Source: Desulfotignum sp. (GTDB lineage: Bacteria; Desulfobacterota; Desulfobacteria; Desulfobacterales; Desulfobacteraceae). Taken from it: 64,000 bases of DNA. The first letter of the stretch is position 1. The number at the start of each line of letters is the position of its first letter. Below are positions 54,004-63,200 of the stretch, in pieces. The notes beneath the pieces were generated by a model that worked only from the letters and a program-made list of their open reading frames with translations, was not told the origin of the DNA and made no database searches. A program made the translations under genes and the position numbers. The stretch spans positions 20,342 through 84,341 of the forward strand of contig JAGYOW010000011.1 in assembly GCA_018399285.1 (NCBI GenBank), in the 5' to 3' direction.

Positions 54004-54904
54004 TTAAGTTTGTGTTATCCTTTGTATATCCCGGAGCCAGTCACCCAGCAGGTTGATGGTCTTCTAGATAAAAGAGCACCAGCCATACTTTGGCAGCACT
54101 GTAATCCACTTGTGACTGAAAAAGTATTCCTGTCCGGACTGGATAAGAGACCTCAAAGACGGTTTTTGTCAGGCATACCCAGTCCCAGAAATGACAGAGC
54201 CGCCTCACTCATGACTGCATTGGCCACTGATGGTGGAAATGACTATCAACATGTCAGGGGCACACAGAATATGCCGTGGAACATGATGATCTTCTGGGGC
54301 AGGCCGATCACCCGTGCCGCCTCCACATATTCTCGTTTTTTCCATGACTGAGGCCCGGATGGTTCTATACACAAGAGCGTGACAGCTGATGATACAATAT
54401 CAATAGCGGTATGGCCATACGCTCAAAACTGCCGGCACCAACATCAATTCTGAAAGATGGCGCTCATGAAGATGGCCACCATGAGATAGGGAAAAGAAAA
54501 CTGGATATCTGCTGTACGCATGAGAATGGCATTTGTTTTACCCTCCCAGGATATCCGGTTATAAGCCCTAAGACAATGCCGATGCTCGCCTGGATGGCCA
54601 CGGCCCCAAGACCGATGATAATGGAGGTACGCAGCCTGTAGAACATGGTGGACAGCATGTCCCGGCCCTGGTTGTCGGTACCCAGGGAAATTCTTTTGAT
54701 CCGCCGTCCATCCACATGGGGGACCTCCGAATTCATGATGTCGATATTGGCGGAATCATACGGCTCATGGGAGAAATCCAGGAGCGGCAAACGCGATAAC
54801 TAGAAAAATCACCAGGACCACAAAGCTTGCCATGGCCACCATGTCCCGCCTGAAACGCCAGGATAGAAAATAGGATTCTTTAAACGCTGTAATTTTGTTT
54901 TCAT
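54004..54904 (-). pseudogene. dppC: Peptide ABC transporter permease DppC/OppC, frameshifted
   Basis: Beginning with the ATG at 54904, the protein reads across frames as an N-terminal helix (MVAMASFVVLVIFLVIAFAAP), ISPYEPYDSANIDIMNSEVPH, LGTDNQGRDMLSTMFYGLRTSIIIGLGAVAIQASIGIVLGLITGY and later REYVEAARVIGLPQKIIMFHGI, the EAA-type loop that contacts the ATPase. These are the marks of DppC. The start overlaps the dppB stop (ATGA), and the stop is 2 bases before dppD. Several one-base indels interrupt it. Confidence 0.8.
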
Positions 54905-55880
54905 TTGGTTCCTGCCATCCTTATCGTGATTGATAGTGTCATAAAGAATATCCACAACCTTATTGACCACCACAAACAAGGCCGCCACAACTCCAACACG
55001 AGATGGATATGTCGAGAGATCCGCCCGGTTCACTGCTTCAGAAACATGAATCATGCCCGGCCACTGGAATACCAGTTCCAGAGCAGGGTAGCAACATGAT
55101 CCCGGATCTGACTCCGAACACCGTGATCACCGGCAGCAGGGTGTTCTTGAATGCATGCAACAGCCAGACCCGTTTGGCGACAGCCCTTGGCCCAGGCATA
55201 TTTGATATATTCGGTTTCAGCACTCACTCAGTCTCAGATCGGATCAGTGGATAAACAGGGGCAAAGTATGAGTGTGGACAAGGAAATACAGGAAGAATCA
55301 GGTGTTGGAGCCCGTCAATGGTTAAAAGTCCGGTCATCCAGATGCCGTTGCCGAATAGATCCACAGTTTCCCCGGCCGTAGGGAGGGGCAGGATCCGCCA
55401 GTGCACCGCAAACAGATAGATCAGCAGGATATGGTCAAAAACACGGGCATGGACACCCCTAAAGTGGAAAAGCTCATGGTAAACCGGGACAGCCAGCTTC
55501 TTGGCTTTCTAATGCACAGTAAACCCTCAGTAAGCAAAGACAGGACAATGATGATCAACGTAGTCCCCAGCACCAGCTCAGATGGTGGCCGGGCGCATGG
55601 TTGACAATCACTTCAAGGTTGGGCTTGTTGTATGTGCCGACCGCCCCAGATCCCCCGGGTCACGGCATTTTTGACAAAAACCGGCCGTACTGACGAAAAA
55701 CGGATCATTGAGCCCCATTTTATCGAGACGATCACGCAATGCGTTCTTCCAGGGTGACCCGTTCTCCACCAGGCTCCTGACCGGATCACCAAACTCTTTT
55801 TTTGCGGCAAATACCACCAGGCGATAACCAGCATGATCATCAGAATGTCTGGAGAATTGCGTATGATAACAACGCACCAT
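54901..55880 (-). pseudogene. dppB: Peptide ABC transporter permease DppB/OppB, frameshifted
   Basis: The start is probably the ATG at 55880. Across frames one reads VVFAAKKEFGDPVRSLV, ALRDRL...GLNDPFFV, VNHAPATI, LGTTLIIIVLSLL, WLSRFTMSFSTLGVSMPVF, IYLFAVHWRILP, TEYIKYAWAKG (EAA loop), LLPVITVFGV and VVAALFVVVNKVVDILYDTI at the end. The order and length (about 325 residues) are those of DppB. It lies between the binding protein and dppC. At least eight indels are spread along it. Confidence 0.8.
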
Positions 55881-55944
55881 GTGATGCCGTTGTTTCCTGA
55901 TGAGCACTGCCGCCCGAAAACCCTTCCCGGAACGCAGTGACAGG

Positions 55945-57502
55945 TTAAACCGTAAACGACAACCGAATTTTTCACTGATGACCAGGTCTCCGATATACGG
56001 AAAATTCTGGGCATTGATGACCGGTTGCGCCTGCACGTTCTTTTTGACGCCATAGGAATGGTTCTTAGCCAGTGACGGCACAAATGCGGCGTCATCATAC
56101 AGAATCTGCTCGATTTCGGAGCATGGCTTTTCCGTTTTTAGATATTTATCAGAATAATCCGCACTTTGGGATTGCAGTATCCGCTGTTATACTGGCCGTA
56201 GCCGGTTTCTGCATTGGGGCACATGGTCAAAAATTCGGAAAAGTTCCCGGAGTCTTCGGTATCGGAATGCCATCCGATCATCATCATGTCGGCGGCTCTA
56301 TCATCATATTCATTCCAGTACTGGGCCTTGGGCAGGGTCTTCAAATTTACCTTGATACCGATTCTGCCCAGCATCTGGGCCGTGGCTTCGGCAATCTTGG
56401 CATCATTGACATACCGGTTGTTGGGGGCCATCATACTGATTTCAAACCCGTTTTCATATCCGGCTTCTTTCATGAGGGCCTTGGCCTTTTCAAGGTCATA
56501 GCGGGGTGTCAGATTTTCCTTGTAGCCGAGATAGCCTTCAGGACCCTGCTGGGCCGCCACCGTGGCCGTGCCTTTCATGATCTGTTTGACGATGCCTTCG
56601 TTGTTCACGGCATGGACAATGGCCTGGCGGACACGGACATCCTTGAATGCCTCCACCCGGTTGGGGTTCATCTGGAAAGTGATGATCCGGCCGCCGTTAA
56701 TGTTCACCAGTTTGACCTTGTCATCATTTTTGATTCTGGCAAAGTCCTGGGGGGGCACCGGTGAAATCCAGTCCACCCCGCCGGATAAAAGAGCTGCCAC
56801 ACGGGTGGCGTTTTCCTTGATGGGGCTCAGGATGAATTCAGTGACATTGCCCGGGCTGTTTGTGTCCCAGTAGTCTTCAAACCGTTTCATTTCCAGGACC
56901 ACATTGTGCTGGCGGTTGGTGACAATAAAGGGGCCTGTACCCGAAGCGTTGTTCAATGCAAACGATTCACCGATTTTTAAAATAGCATCCTTGGGCTGGC
57001 CGTTTTCATCAGTGCCGGTGTAAAATTCGGAATCCATGGCAAAGAAATAGGTGGCCATATTGAGCACCAGGGGATACGCTTTTTTGGTTTTAACGTCCAC
57101 GGTGTAATCATCAACGATGTAACATCCCTCAAAGGGTTCCAGCAGGCCTTTGAAGTCCACGCTTTTTCTCATGCGGTCAAAAGACCATTTCACATCTTTG
57201 GCGGTAAAATCGTTGCCGCTATGAAATTTGACACCCTTTCTGAGATGAAACCGCATGGTCAGATCATCCAGCCGTTCCCAGCTGGTAGCCAGGCGGGGTT
57301 CGAAATCCATGTCCTGGGTCCAGCGGACCAGGGGATCAAACACCCAGTGGGACAGCTGGAGCATGCCGCCTGACAACTGTACCTGGGGATCCAGGGATAC
57401 CGGGTCGGCATCCAGCCCCATCTTAAAAGTCTTTGCACCGGCAGACACCGTCAAAGACATGACCATAAAAACACTTAACACAGTCAGTAGCAATTTTTTC
57501 AT
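55945..57502 (-). pseudogene. dppA: Peptide ABC transporter substrate-binding protein (SBP_bac_5), frameshift near the 3' end
   Basis: The ATG at 57502 is preceded by GGAGG at a good distance (an ATG at 57508 touches that site and is less likely). A signal peptide (about residues 1-23, ending VSAGA) is followed by a classic SBP_bac_5 domain: MGLDADPVSLDPQVQ, LATSWERLDDLTMRFHLRKGVKFHSGNDFTAKDVKWSFDRM, and TGPFIVTNRQ. The frame is clean for about 450 residues to near 56,160, then breaks; the expected C-terminus (AFVPSLAKNHSYGVKKNVQAQ) is in another frame, ending near 55,945. This periplasmic lipoprotein-like receptor delivers peptides or similar ligands to DppBCDF. Confidence 0.88.
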
Positions 57503-57597
57503 TCTCATCCTCCAAATTAGTGTTAATCACAAATTCACAAAACGCCTGACATATGCGTGTCAGTGACGTTAACTATCCTGCATTGTCCAACTAGTTA

Positions 57598-57626
57598 AAA
57601 TTACCAAAAAACATTCACAGGGTCAA
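57598..57626 (-). promoter_or_regulatory. Candidate sigma-70 promoter of the dpp operon
   Basis: Minus-strand TTGACC (57626-57621) and TAATTT (57603-57598) are 17 bases apart, about 95 bases upstream of the dppA ATG. Confidence 0.5.
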
Positions 57627-57653
57627 GCAATATCAATATTTTGAAAATAATCA

Positions 57654-57681
57654 TTGACACGGTTAAAATTCCATGTAATGA
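57654..57681 (+). promoter_or_regulatory. Candidate sigma-70 promoter of the acyl-CoA dehydrogenase gene
   Basis: TTGACA (57654-57659) and TAATGA (57676-57681) are 16 bases apart. The -10 element is overlapped by a FadR-like palindrome, which would let a repressor block it. The gene starts about 225 bases downstream, so the leader is long and AT-rich. Confidence 0.5.
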
Positions 57682-57694
57682 ATGAGTATTCATT
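57677..57694. promoter_or_regulatory. FadR/TetR-type operator palindrome
   Basis: AATGAATGAGTATTCATT is an inverted repeat of AATGAAT and ATTCATT around GAGT. It closely matches the operator described for the TetR-family fatty-acid regulator FadR of Bacillus (TGAATGA-x-TA-x-TCATTCA). It overlaps the -10 element of the acyl-CoA dehydrogenase promoter. Confidence 0.6.
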
Positions 57695-57905
57695 TTATTG
57701 AAATCAGGTATTCTCTTTGCATTTATTGCGGAATCATTTTTAAAAATGAATTATAACCTTTTATTATAATTTAATATTAAATTTATCAAATAACTTTTAT
57801 CATGGGTTTTACCTGGGCATTTCCTTTGAAAAATCAGGAATCAACCCAATGAACAACTATTCAGAACCCATGACAGACATTCACAATTAGGAGGATCATC
57901 GAATC

Positions 57906-59720
57906 ATGACACAGGTAATTTCAGACCGGCGGGACATCGAATTTGTCATGCATGAGCAACTCAATGCAGAATCGTTGTCCAAACTTTATGACGGATTTGC
58001 GGATTTCAACAAAAAAACCATTGATCTGGTGATTTCAGAAGCCAGGAACTTTGCAGTCAAGGAACTGCTGCCGGCCAGCCAGGAAGGAGACCAGGAGGGA
58101 TGTCAACTGGAAAACGGTCAAGTGACCACGCCGGCGGCGTTCAAACGGCTGTTTGAACTGTTCAACGACGGAGAATGGCTGGCGGTCACCGAAGACCCGG
58201 AATGGGGCGGACAGGGCATGCCCAGAACCGTGGCATCGGCAGTGGCGGAATATTTCAACGGCGCCAATTATCCGTTCATGATGTATCCCGGCCTGACCCA
58301 GGGCGCCGGTCACCTGGTGGAACATTTCGGCACCCAGGAACAAAAAGATCTGTATCTGAAAAACATGTACACCGGCAAATGGTGCGGCACCATGCTGCTC
58401 ACCGAACCCAATGCCGGATCAGATGTCGGTGCTTTGACCACCAAAGCCACACCCAACGGAGACGGGACTTACTCCATTGTGGGAGAAAAGATCTTTATTT
58501 CCGGCGGCGAACATGACCTGGCAGAAAACATCATTCATCCGGTTCTGGCCCGCATCGAGGGTGCCCCGGCAGGCACCAAAGGTATTTCATTATTTCTGGT
58601 GCCCAAAATCCGGGTCAATGCCGACGGATCCTTAGGCGAATTCAATGATGTGGTGTGCACCGGCATCGAGCACAAGATGGGTATCCACGGCAATTCCACC
58701 TGTTCTCTGGCTCTGGGATCCAAAGGCAACTGTATCGGCACACTTTTGGGAGAAGAGAACAAAGGCATGAAAGCCATGTTCCTGATGATGAATGCGGCCC
58801 GGCTTCTGGTGGGGTATCAGGGATTTGCCTGTGCTACGGCCGCCTATATGTATGCCCTGGATTATGCCAAAACCCGGATCCAGGGCAAGGCCTTGACTGA
58901 AATCATGAACCCGGATGCCGAAGGCGTGCCCATTATCCAGCATCCGGATGTGCGTCGTCAGCTCATGCTGATGAAAGTGAATGTGGAAGGGATGCGGTCT
59001 TTGCTCTATTTTGTGCATTATTGTTCGGACATGGCCAAATATGCCCCCACAGACGAGGAAAAAGCCAAATACCAGGGGTTTGTGGAAATTCTGACCCCCA
59101 TTGCCAAAGGGTATGTCACGGACCGGGCCTTTGAGATGTGTTCCCAGGGCATGCAGGTATACGGCGGATACGGATTTATCGAAGAATATCCCATGGCCCA
59201 GCTGCTCCGCGACTGCCGCATCACTCTGATCTACGAAGGTACCAACGGGATTCAGGCCATGGATCTTCTGGGCAGAAAACTGGGCCTAAACAAGGGCAAG
59301 CCCATCATGGATCTGTTCGGTGAAATGCAGAAAACCCTGGCCCAGGCCAAAGAGATCGAAACCATCCAGGGATATGCCGTCAAAGTCGAGGAAGCGGTCA
59401 ACAAACTGGCGGAAGTGGCTATTCACATGGGTCAGGCCGCCATGTCCGACAAAGTGCTGGCAGCATTTGCCAATGCCCATCCGTTCCAGGATGCGGCCGG
59501 AGACACGGTCATGGCCTGGATGCTGCTGTGGCGGGCCACCATTGCAGCCCGGAAACTGGAAACCGCCAAGAAAAAAGACCAGCCGTTCTACCAGGGTATC
59601 ATCAGATCGTTACAGTTTTTCACCGAGACGATGCTGCCGGTGACCCTGGGCCGGTTTGCCGCATTGATGAACACCAGCAGCGCTGCGGTCGACATCGAGG
59701 AAACCATGTTCCCTTCATGA
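57906..59720 (+). CDS. Acyl-CoA dehydrogenase (long, about 600-residue type)
   Basis: The 604-residue product is an FAD-dependent acyl-CoA dehydrogenase with the extra C-terminal domain of the roughly 600-residue subfamily, which includes the DmdC-like 3-methylthiopropionyl-CoA dehydrogenases. Landmarks are WGGQGMPRTVASAVAEYFNGANYPF, WCGTMLLTEPNAGSDVGALTTKA, GEKIFISGGEHDL, MNAARLLVGYQGFACATAAYMYALDYAKTRIQG, VYGGYGFIEEYPMAQLLRD and IYEGTNGIQAMDLLGRKL. It removes two hydrogens from an acyl-CoA; the chain length is unknown. A ribosome binding site (AGGAGG) precedes the ATG by 12 bases, and a FadR-like operator lies upstream. A terminator follows, so it is monocistronic. Confidence 0.93.
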   Translation: MTQVISDRRDIEFVMHEQLNAESLSKLYDGFADFNKKTIDLVISEARNFAVKELLPASQEGDQEGCQLENGQVTTPAAFKRLFELFNDGEWLAVTEDPEWGGQGMPRTVASAVAEYFNGANYPFMMYPGLTQGAGHLVEHFGTQEQKDLYLKNMYTGKWCGTMLLTEPNAGSDVGALTTKATPNGDGTYSIVGEKIFISGGEHDLAENIIHPVLARIEGAPAGTKGISLFLVPKIRVNADGSLGEFNDVVCTGIEHKMGIHGNSTCSLALGSKGNCIGTLLGEENKGMKAMFLMMNAARLLVGYQGFACATAAYMYALDYAKTRIQGKALTEIMNPDAEGVPIIQHPDVRRQLMLMKVNVEGMRSLLYFVHYCSDMAKYAPTDEEKAKYQGFVEILTPIAKGYVTDRAFEMCSQGMQVYGGYGFIEEYPMAQLLRDCRITLIYEGTNGIQAMDLLGRKLGLNKGKPIMDLFGEMQKTLAQAKEIETIQGYAVKVEEAVNKLAEVAIHMGQAAMSDKVLAAFANAHPFQDAAGDTVMAWMLLWRATIAARKLETAKKKDQPFYQGIIRSLQFFTETMLPVTLGRFAALMNTSSAAVDIEETMFPS

Positions 59721-59758
59721 TGCACCCATTCTAGCACAAGGCGCCGGCATACGACGGA

Positions 59759-59797
59759 ACCCGGGGGATCTTTGACTGTATCCCCCGGGTTTTTTTA
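59759..59797 (+). terminator. Rho-independent terminator after the acyl-CoA dehydrogenase gene
   Basis: An 11-base perfect stem (ACCCGGGGGAT at 59759-59769 and ATCCCCCGGGT at 59780-59790) with a 10-base loop is followed by a run of seven T. A textbook terminator. Confidence 0.92.
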
Positions 59798-59883
59798 TTT
59801 TTTTCTTGTATCAATCCCTGATTTTATGGTTCCATGTCAAAAAAAATGCGTTGGCAGAATTTTAACCATCAAGGATATCGGGT

Positions 59884-61380
59884 ATGGGGAGTTCCAAGGC
59901 AGCATCCGGACTGCTGAACATGAACCAGATCAATTTTTTGTCCGTGCTGGATCATCTGGATGACGGGGTGATGATTGCCGATATCAACGGAATCATTCAG
60001 TACTACAACCAGGCTCAGGCCAGAATCGACGGCATTTCTCCTGAAAAAGCCATGGGCCTTAAAGTGACCGAAATCTATGAGTTGAACAACCGCACCAGCA
60101 TGATCATGCAATGCGCCCGGCATCAACAGGCCATCAAAAATCGGATTTTTTTCTACAAAACCGTGTCCGGGAAAGTTGCCAACACCATCACTTCGGTCTA
60201 TCCGCTGTTCGATAATAAAACCATTACCGGCGTCATCTGCTTTGTCAAGGACTACGAGCAGCTGCGCCGATCCATGCCGGTGACTCCTGCATCCGAATGC
60301 CGGTCCACACTGGGGAACGGGACCCAATACACCTTTGATGACCTGATCGGCTCCAGCCCGGATTTCATCCGGGTCAAGGAAACCGCCCAAAAAGCGGCTG
60401 CATCCCCCTCCCCCATCATGATTCAGGGAGAAACCGGTACCGGTAAGGAGCTGTTCGCTCAATCCATCCACAATTTCAGCCCCAGGCACAAGGAAAAATA
60501 TGTGGCGGTCAACTGTGCGGCCATCCCCCAGTATCTGATGGAAGGCATGCTGTTCGGCACCACCCGGGGCGCGTTCACCGGGGCCCTGGACAAGCCCGGA
60601 TTGTTTGAAACCGCCCACAAAGGCACCTTGTTTCTGGATGAACTGCTGGCCATGCCCATGGAACTGCAGGCCAAACTGCTCCGGGCAATCCAGGAAAAGC
60701 AGGTTCGCCGCCTGGGATCGGTCAAAGAGATTCCAGTGGATGTCAAAATCATCAGTTCAGTCAGCCGGGATCCCCGGGTCGCCATCCGGGAAAACCGGCT
60801 TCGCACGGACCTGTATTACCGGCTGGGCGTTGTGATGGTCAAGCTGCCCCCGTTGCGGGAGCGGCTGGACAGTATCAGAGAACTGACCATTCATTTCATT
60901 GAAAAATACAACCAGCGCCTGGGTACCCATGTCCAGAGAATCTCCCGGGAGGTCCGGGAATTGTTTCAGGTTTATCAATGGCCGGGCAATATCCGGGAAC
61001 TGGAACATCTTATTGAAGGGGCCATGAACCTGGCGGGACAGGAGAAAATTCTGGGCATGGATCCGTTCACCCCGGGACTGGACACCCTGGAACCCATGGC
61101 GCCCATAAAACCCCGAAACCCGCTGGAAGACCGCCAACCGACGGACAAAAAAGAACTTCCTGCTCCGGCCATCCCCCAGGTTTCCGATTTGCCGGACCCC
61201 TCCCGTCCCCTGGCCCAGATCCAGGCAGACCAGGAACGAAATGCTGTGACAAACGCTCTCAGGGTCTGCCGGGGTAATGTGACCCAGGCGGCCAGACACT
61301 TAGGCATGTCCAGACAGCTGCTCCATTATAAAATAAAAAAATATCAGCTTTGCCGGGCTGATTTTATGCCGCGAAATTGA
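59884..61380 (+). CDS. PAS-sensor sigma-54-dependent transcriptional activator
   Basis: The 498-residue product has a PAS sensory domain at about residues 18-125 (LDHLDDGVMIADINGIIQYYNQAQARIDGIS) and a sigma-54 AAA+ domain: Walker A GETGTGKE at 182-189, GAFTGA at 229-234 and Walker B TLFLDE at 248-253. A Fis-type helix-turn-helix closes it (CRGNVTQAARHLGMSRQLLHYKIKKYQL). The loop before GAFTGA reads LFGTTRGAFTGA, where most relatives have LFG(Y/H)E-KGAFTGA. Its gene lies just before a sigma-54 promoter and the betaine transporter, so it most likely activates that operon in response to a metabolite bound by the PAS domain. RBS AAGGA lies upstream of the ATG. Confidence 0.92.
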   Translation: MGSSKAASGLLNMNQINFLSVLDHLDDGVMIADINGIIQYYNQAQARIDGISPEKAMGLKVTEIYELNNRTSMIMQCARHQQAIKNRIFFYKTVSGKVANTITSVYPLFDNKTITGVICFVKDYEQLRRSMPVTPASECRSTLGNGTQYTFDDLIGSSPDFIRVKETAQKAAASPSPIMIQGETGTGKELFAQSIHNFSPRHKEKYVAVNCAAIPQYLMEGMLFGTTRGAFTGALDKPGLFETAHKGTLFLDELLAMPMELQAKLLRAIQEKQVRRLGSVKEIPVDVKIISSVSRDPRVAIRENRLRTDLYYRLGVVMVKLPPLRERLDSIRELTIHFIEKYNQRLGTHVQRISREVRELFQVYQWPGNIRELEHLIEGAMNLAGQEKILGMDPFTPGLDTLEPMAPIKPRNPLEDRQPTDKKELPAPAIPQVSDLPDPSRPLAQIQADQERNAVTNALRVCRGNVTQAARHLGMSRQLLHYKIKKYQLCRADFMPRN

Positions 61381-61410
61381 AAAATATTTTTCATAAGAAA
61401 AATATTTTTC
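61379..61410. repeat. Two identical AT-rich palindromes upstream of the betaine operon
   Basis: The 14-base palindrome GAAAAATATTTTTC occurs at 61379-61392 and again at 61397-61410, 18 bases apart, and starts within the stop codon of the activator gene. The pair lies about 125 bases upstream of the sigma-54 promoter, the usual place for enhancer binding sites. They could also form weak hairpins at the end of the activator message. Confidence 0.6.
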
Positions 61411-61533
61411 ACGAAATTCGGTTTTAAAGAAAAAAAATTTTCACTTTTTCCAATCCAATCCGTTAAAAGGAAAGACATCGTATCTGCCTGTCATCTGGGG
61501 CGATTCACACATCAATAGAAAATCTTAACATGC

Positions 61534-61549
61534 TGGCATCAATCCTGCA
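61534..61549 (+). promoter_or_regulatory. Sigma-54 promoter of the betaine transporter operon
   Basis: TGGCATCAATCCTGCA has the invariant GG and GC exactly 10 bases apart and matches the -24/-12 consensus in most positions. It is about 100 bases upstream of the transporter ATG and directly downstream of a sigma-54 activator gene. Confidence 0.78.
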
Positions 61550-61650
61550 TCTTACTTGGCGACAGATAACTTCAAGAAACAAACGCCGGACTGCCTGCAA
61601 TGCAACGGCAGGCTTTCGGCAATCAAACAAACCATTTCAGGAGGTTGCCC

Positions 61651-63153
61651 ATGGCCCGTACTCCGGTTTCAGCCCGCCCCTTTGACCCCATGATTTTCTG
61701 GATATCTGCGGGCGTGACCATCGCGTTTGTGCTCTGGTCCATCCTGTTTCCCGGCAATATGGCATCCGTGATCAATGCCGTGTTCACCTGGACCACCACC
61801 ATGTGGACCTGGCTTTACCTGATCACCGTGTTTTTTCTGGTCATAGGATGCTTTGTACTCATGGGTCCTGCTTACGGCTCTATTAAACTGGGCCTGCCTC
61901 AAGACCGGCCTGAATTTTCCAATTTCTCCTGGTTCGCCATGCTGTTCGGGTCTGCCATTGCCGCAGGCATCGTGTTCTGGGGACCGGCCGAACCGGCTTA
62001 CCACTACATGAGTCCGCCCCCCTATTTCGGCGGCGACCCCCTGACCCCGGCTGCCGGGGCCAACGCCATGACCTATTCGTTTTTTCACTGGGGGTTGAGT
62101 GCCTGGTCCATCTATGCCCTGCTCACCGTTGCCCTGGCCCATGCCTGTTTCACCCAAAACCTGCCGCTGAAATTTTCTTCTGCATTCTACTATGCCATCG
62201 GCGACCGGATCCACGGCACCTGGGGAAAGGTGCTGGATATTTTTGCCGTGTTTGCCACATTAGGTGGCCTGGCCACCACCACCGGATTTGTGGCCCTTCA
62301 GCTGTCTGCCGGGCTTAAATACCAGTACGGCCTGGAACTGGGGCCGTCCAGCACCTACATCATCATCGGGGTCCTTACCGCCATTTTCACCCTGTCCGTG
62401 TATACCGGGCTCCAGAAAGGGGTGAAACTGATGGGAGATGTCAACATGTGGGTATTTGTGGCCGTATGGTTTTTCGTGCTGGTATTCGGCCCCACCATTT
62501 TTCTGGTGAACCTGACCGTCAATTCGTTCGGCCAGTATCTGCTGCACTTCATTCCCATGAGTCTGTTCACCGCCCCGGGATACGCGGGCAACTGGATCGG
62601 ATCCTGGACCGTGTTCTACTGGGCCTGGTGGATGAGCTGGTCCCCGTTTGTGGCCGTGTTCATCGCCCGGATCTCCAAAGGCAGAACCATCCGGGAGACC
62701 GTGGCGGCCGCACTGATCCTGCCGTCTCTGGGCAATTTTCTGTGGTACGGCGTGGTGGGGGGTGCGGGCATCCATTTTGATGTCACCGGGACCCTGGAAG
62801 CCCACGGCGTGGAAAGCGCTATTTTTGCCATCGCCCAGAACCTGCCGTTGACCGGGCTTCTGGCCGTGGCCCTGATCTTTCTGATTGCCACGTTCTTTCT
62901 GACATCCGCCAACTCGGCCGCCATCTCCCTGGCCATGTTCGTATCCGGTCATGAAAATCCGGGCCGGAACTTAAGGGCCTTCTGGGGTGTCGCCCTGGGC
63001 GCTGTGGCTGCGGTGCTGGCCGGGTCCGGGAGTCTCAAAGCCATTCAGACCGCATCCATTGCCACGGCGTTTCCGCTGATGTTTCTGCTGCTGGTGGCCC
63101 TGTTCAGCCTGTTCAAGGGATTGAATCAATGTAAAAAAACCGACCCCGCATAA
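61651..63153 (+). CDS. BCCT-family betaine/choline/carnitine transporter
   Basis: The 500-residue product has twelve predicted membrane helices and the BCCT signature region GSWTVFYWAWWMSWSPFVAVFIARISKGRTIRE with its conserved tryptophans, plus FFHWGLSAWSIYALLTVALAH and FLTSANSAAISLAMFVSG. BCCT carriers take up quaternary amines such as glycine betaine, choline or carnitine, often with sodium. It lacks the long terminal extensions of osmoregulated BetP, which fits nutrient uptake rather than osmoprotection. Start 61651 has RBS CAGGAGG. An MttB-family gene follows 47 bases later, so import and demethylation are linked. Confidence 0.93.
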   Translation: MARTPVSARPFDPMIFWISAGVTIAFVLWSILFPGNMASVINAVFTWTTTMWTWLYLITVFFLVIGCFVLMGPAYGSIKLGLPQDRPEFSNFSWFAMLFGSAIAAGIVFWGPAEPAYHYMSPPPYFGGDPLTPAAGANAMTYSFFHWGLSAWSIYALLTVALAHACFTQNLPLKFSSAFYYAIGDRIHGTWGKVLDIFAVFATLGGLATTTGFVALQLSAGLKYQYGLELGPSSTYIIIGVLTAIFTLSVYTGLQKGVKLMGDVNMWVFVAVWFFVLVFGPTIFLVNLTVNSFGQYLLHFIPMSLFTAPGYAGNWIGSWTVFYWAWWMSWSPFVAVFIARISKGRTIRETVAAALILPSLGNFLWYGVVGGAGIHFDVTGTLEAHGVESAIFAIAQNLPLTGLLAVALIFLIATFFLTSANSAAISLAMFVSGHENPGRNLRAFWGVALGAVAAVLAGSGSLKAIQTASIATAFPLMFLLLVALFSLFKGLNQCKKTDPA

Positions 63154-63200
63154 CGCCATTATTAACCACGGGACAATAATGTCCATGATAAGGAGGAAAC

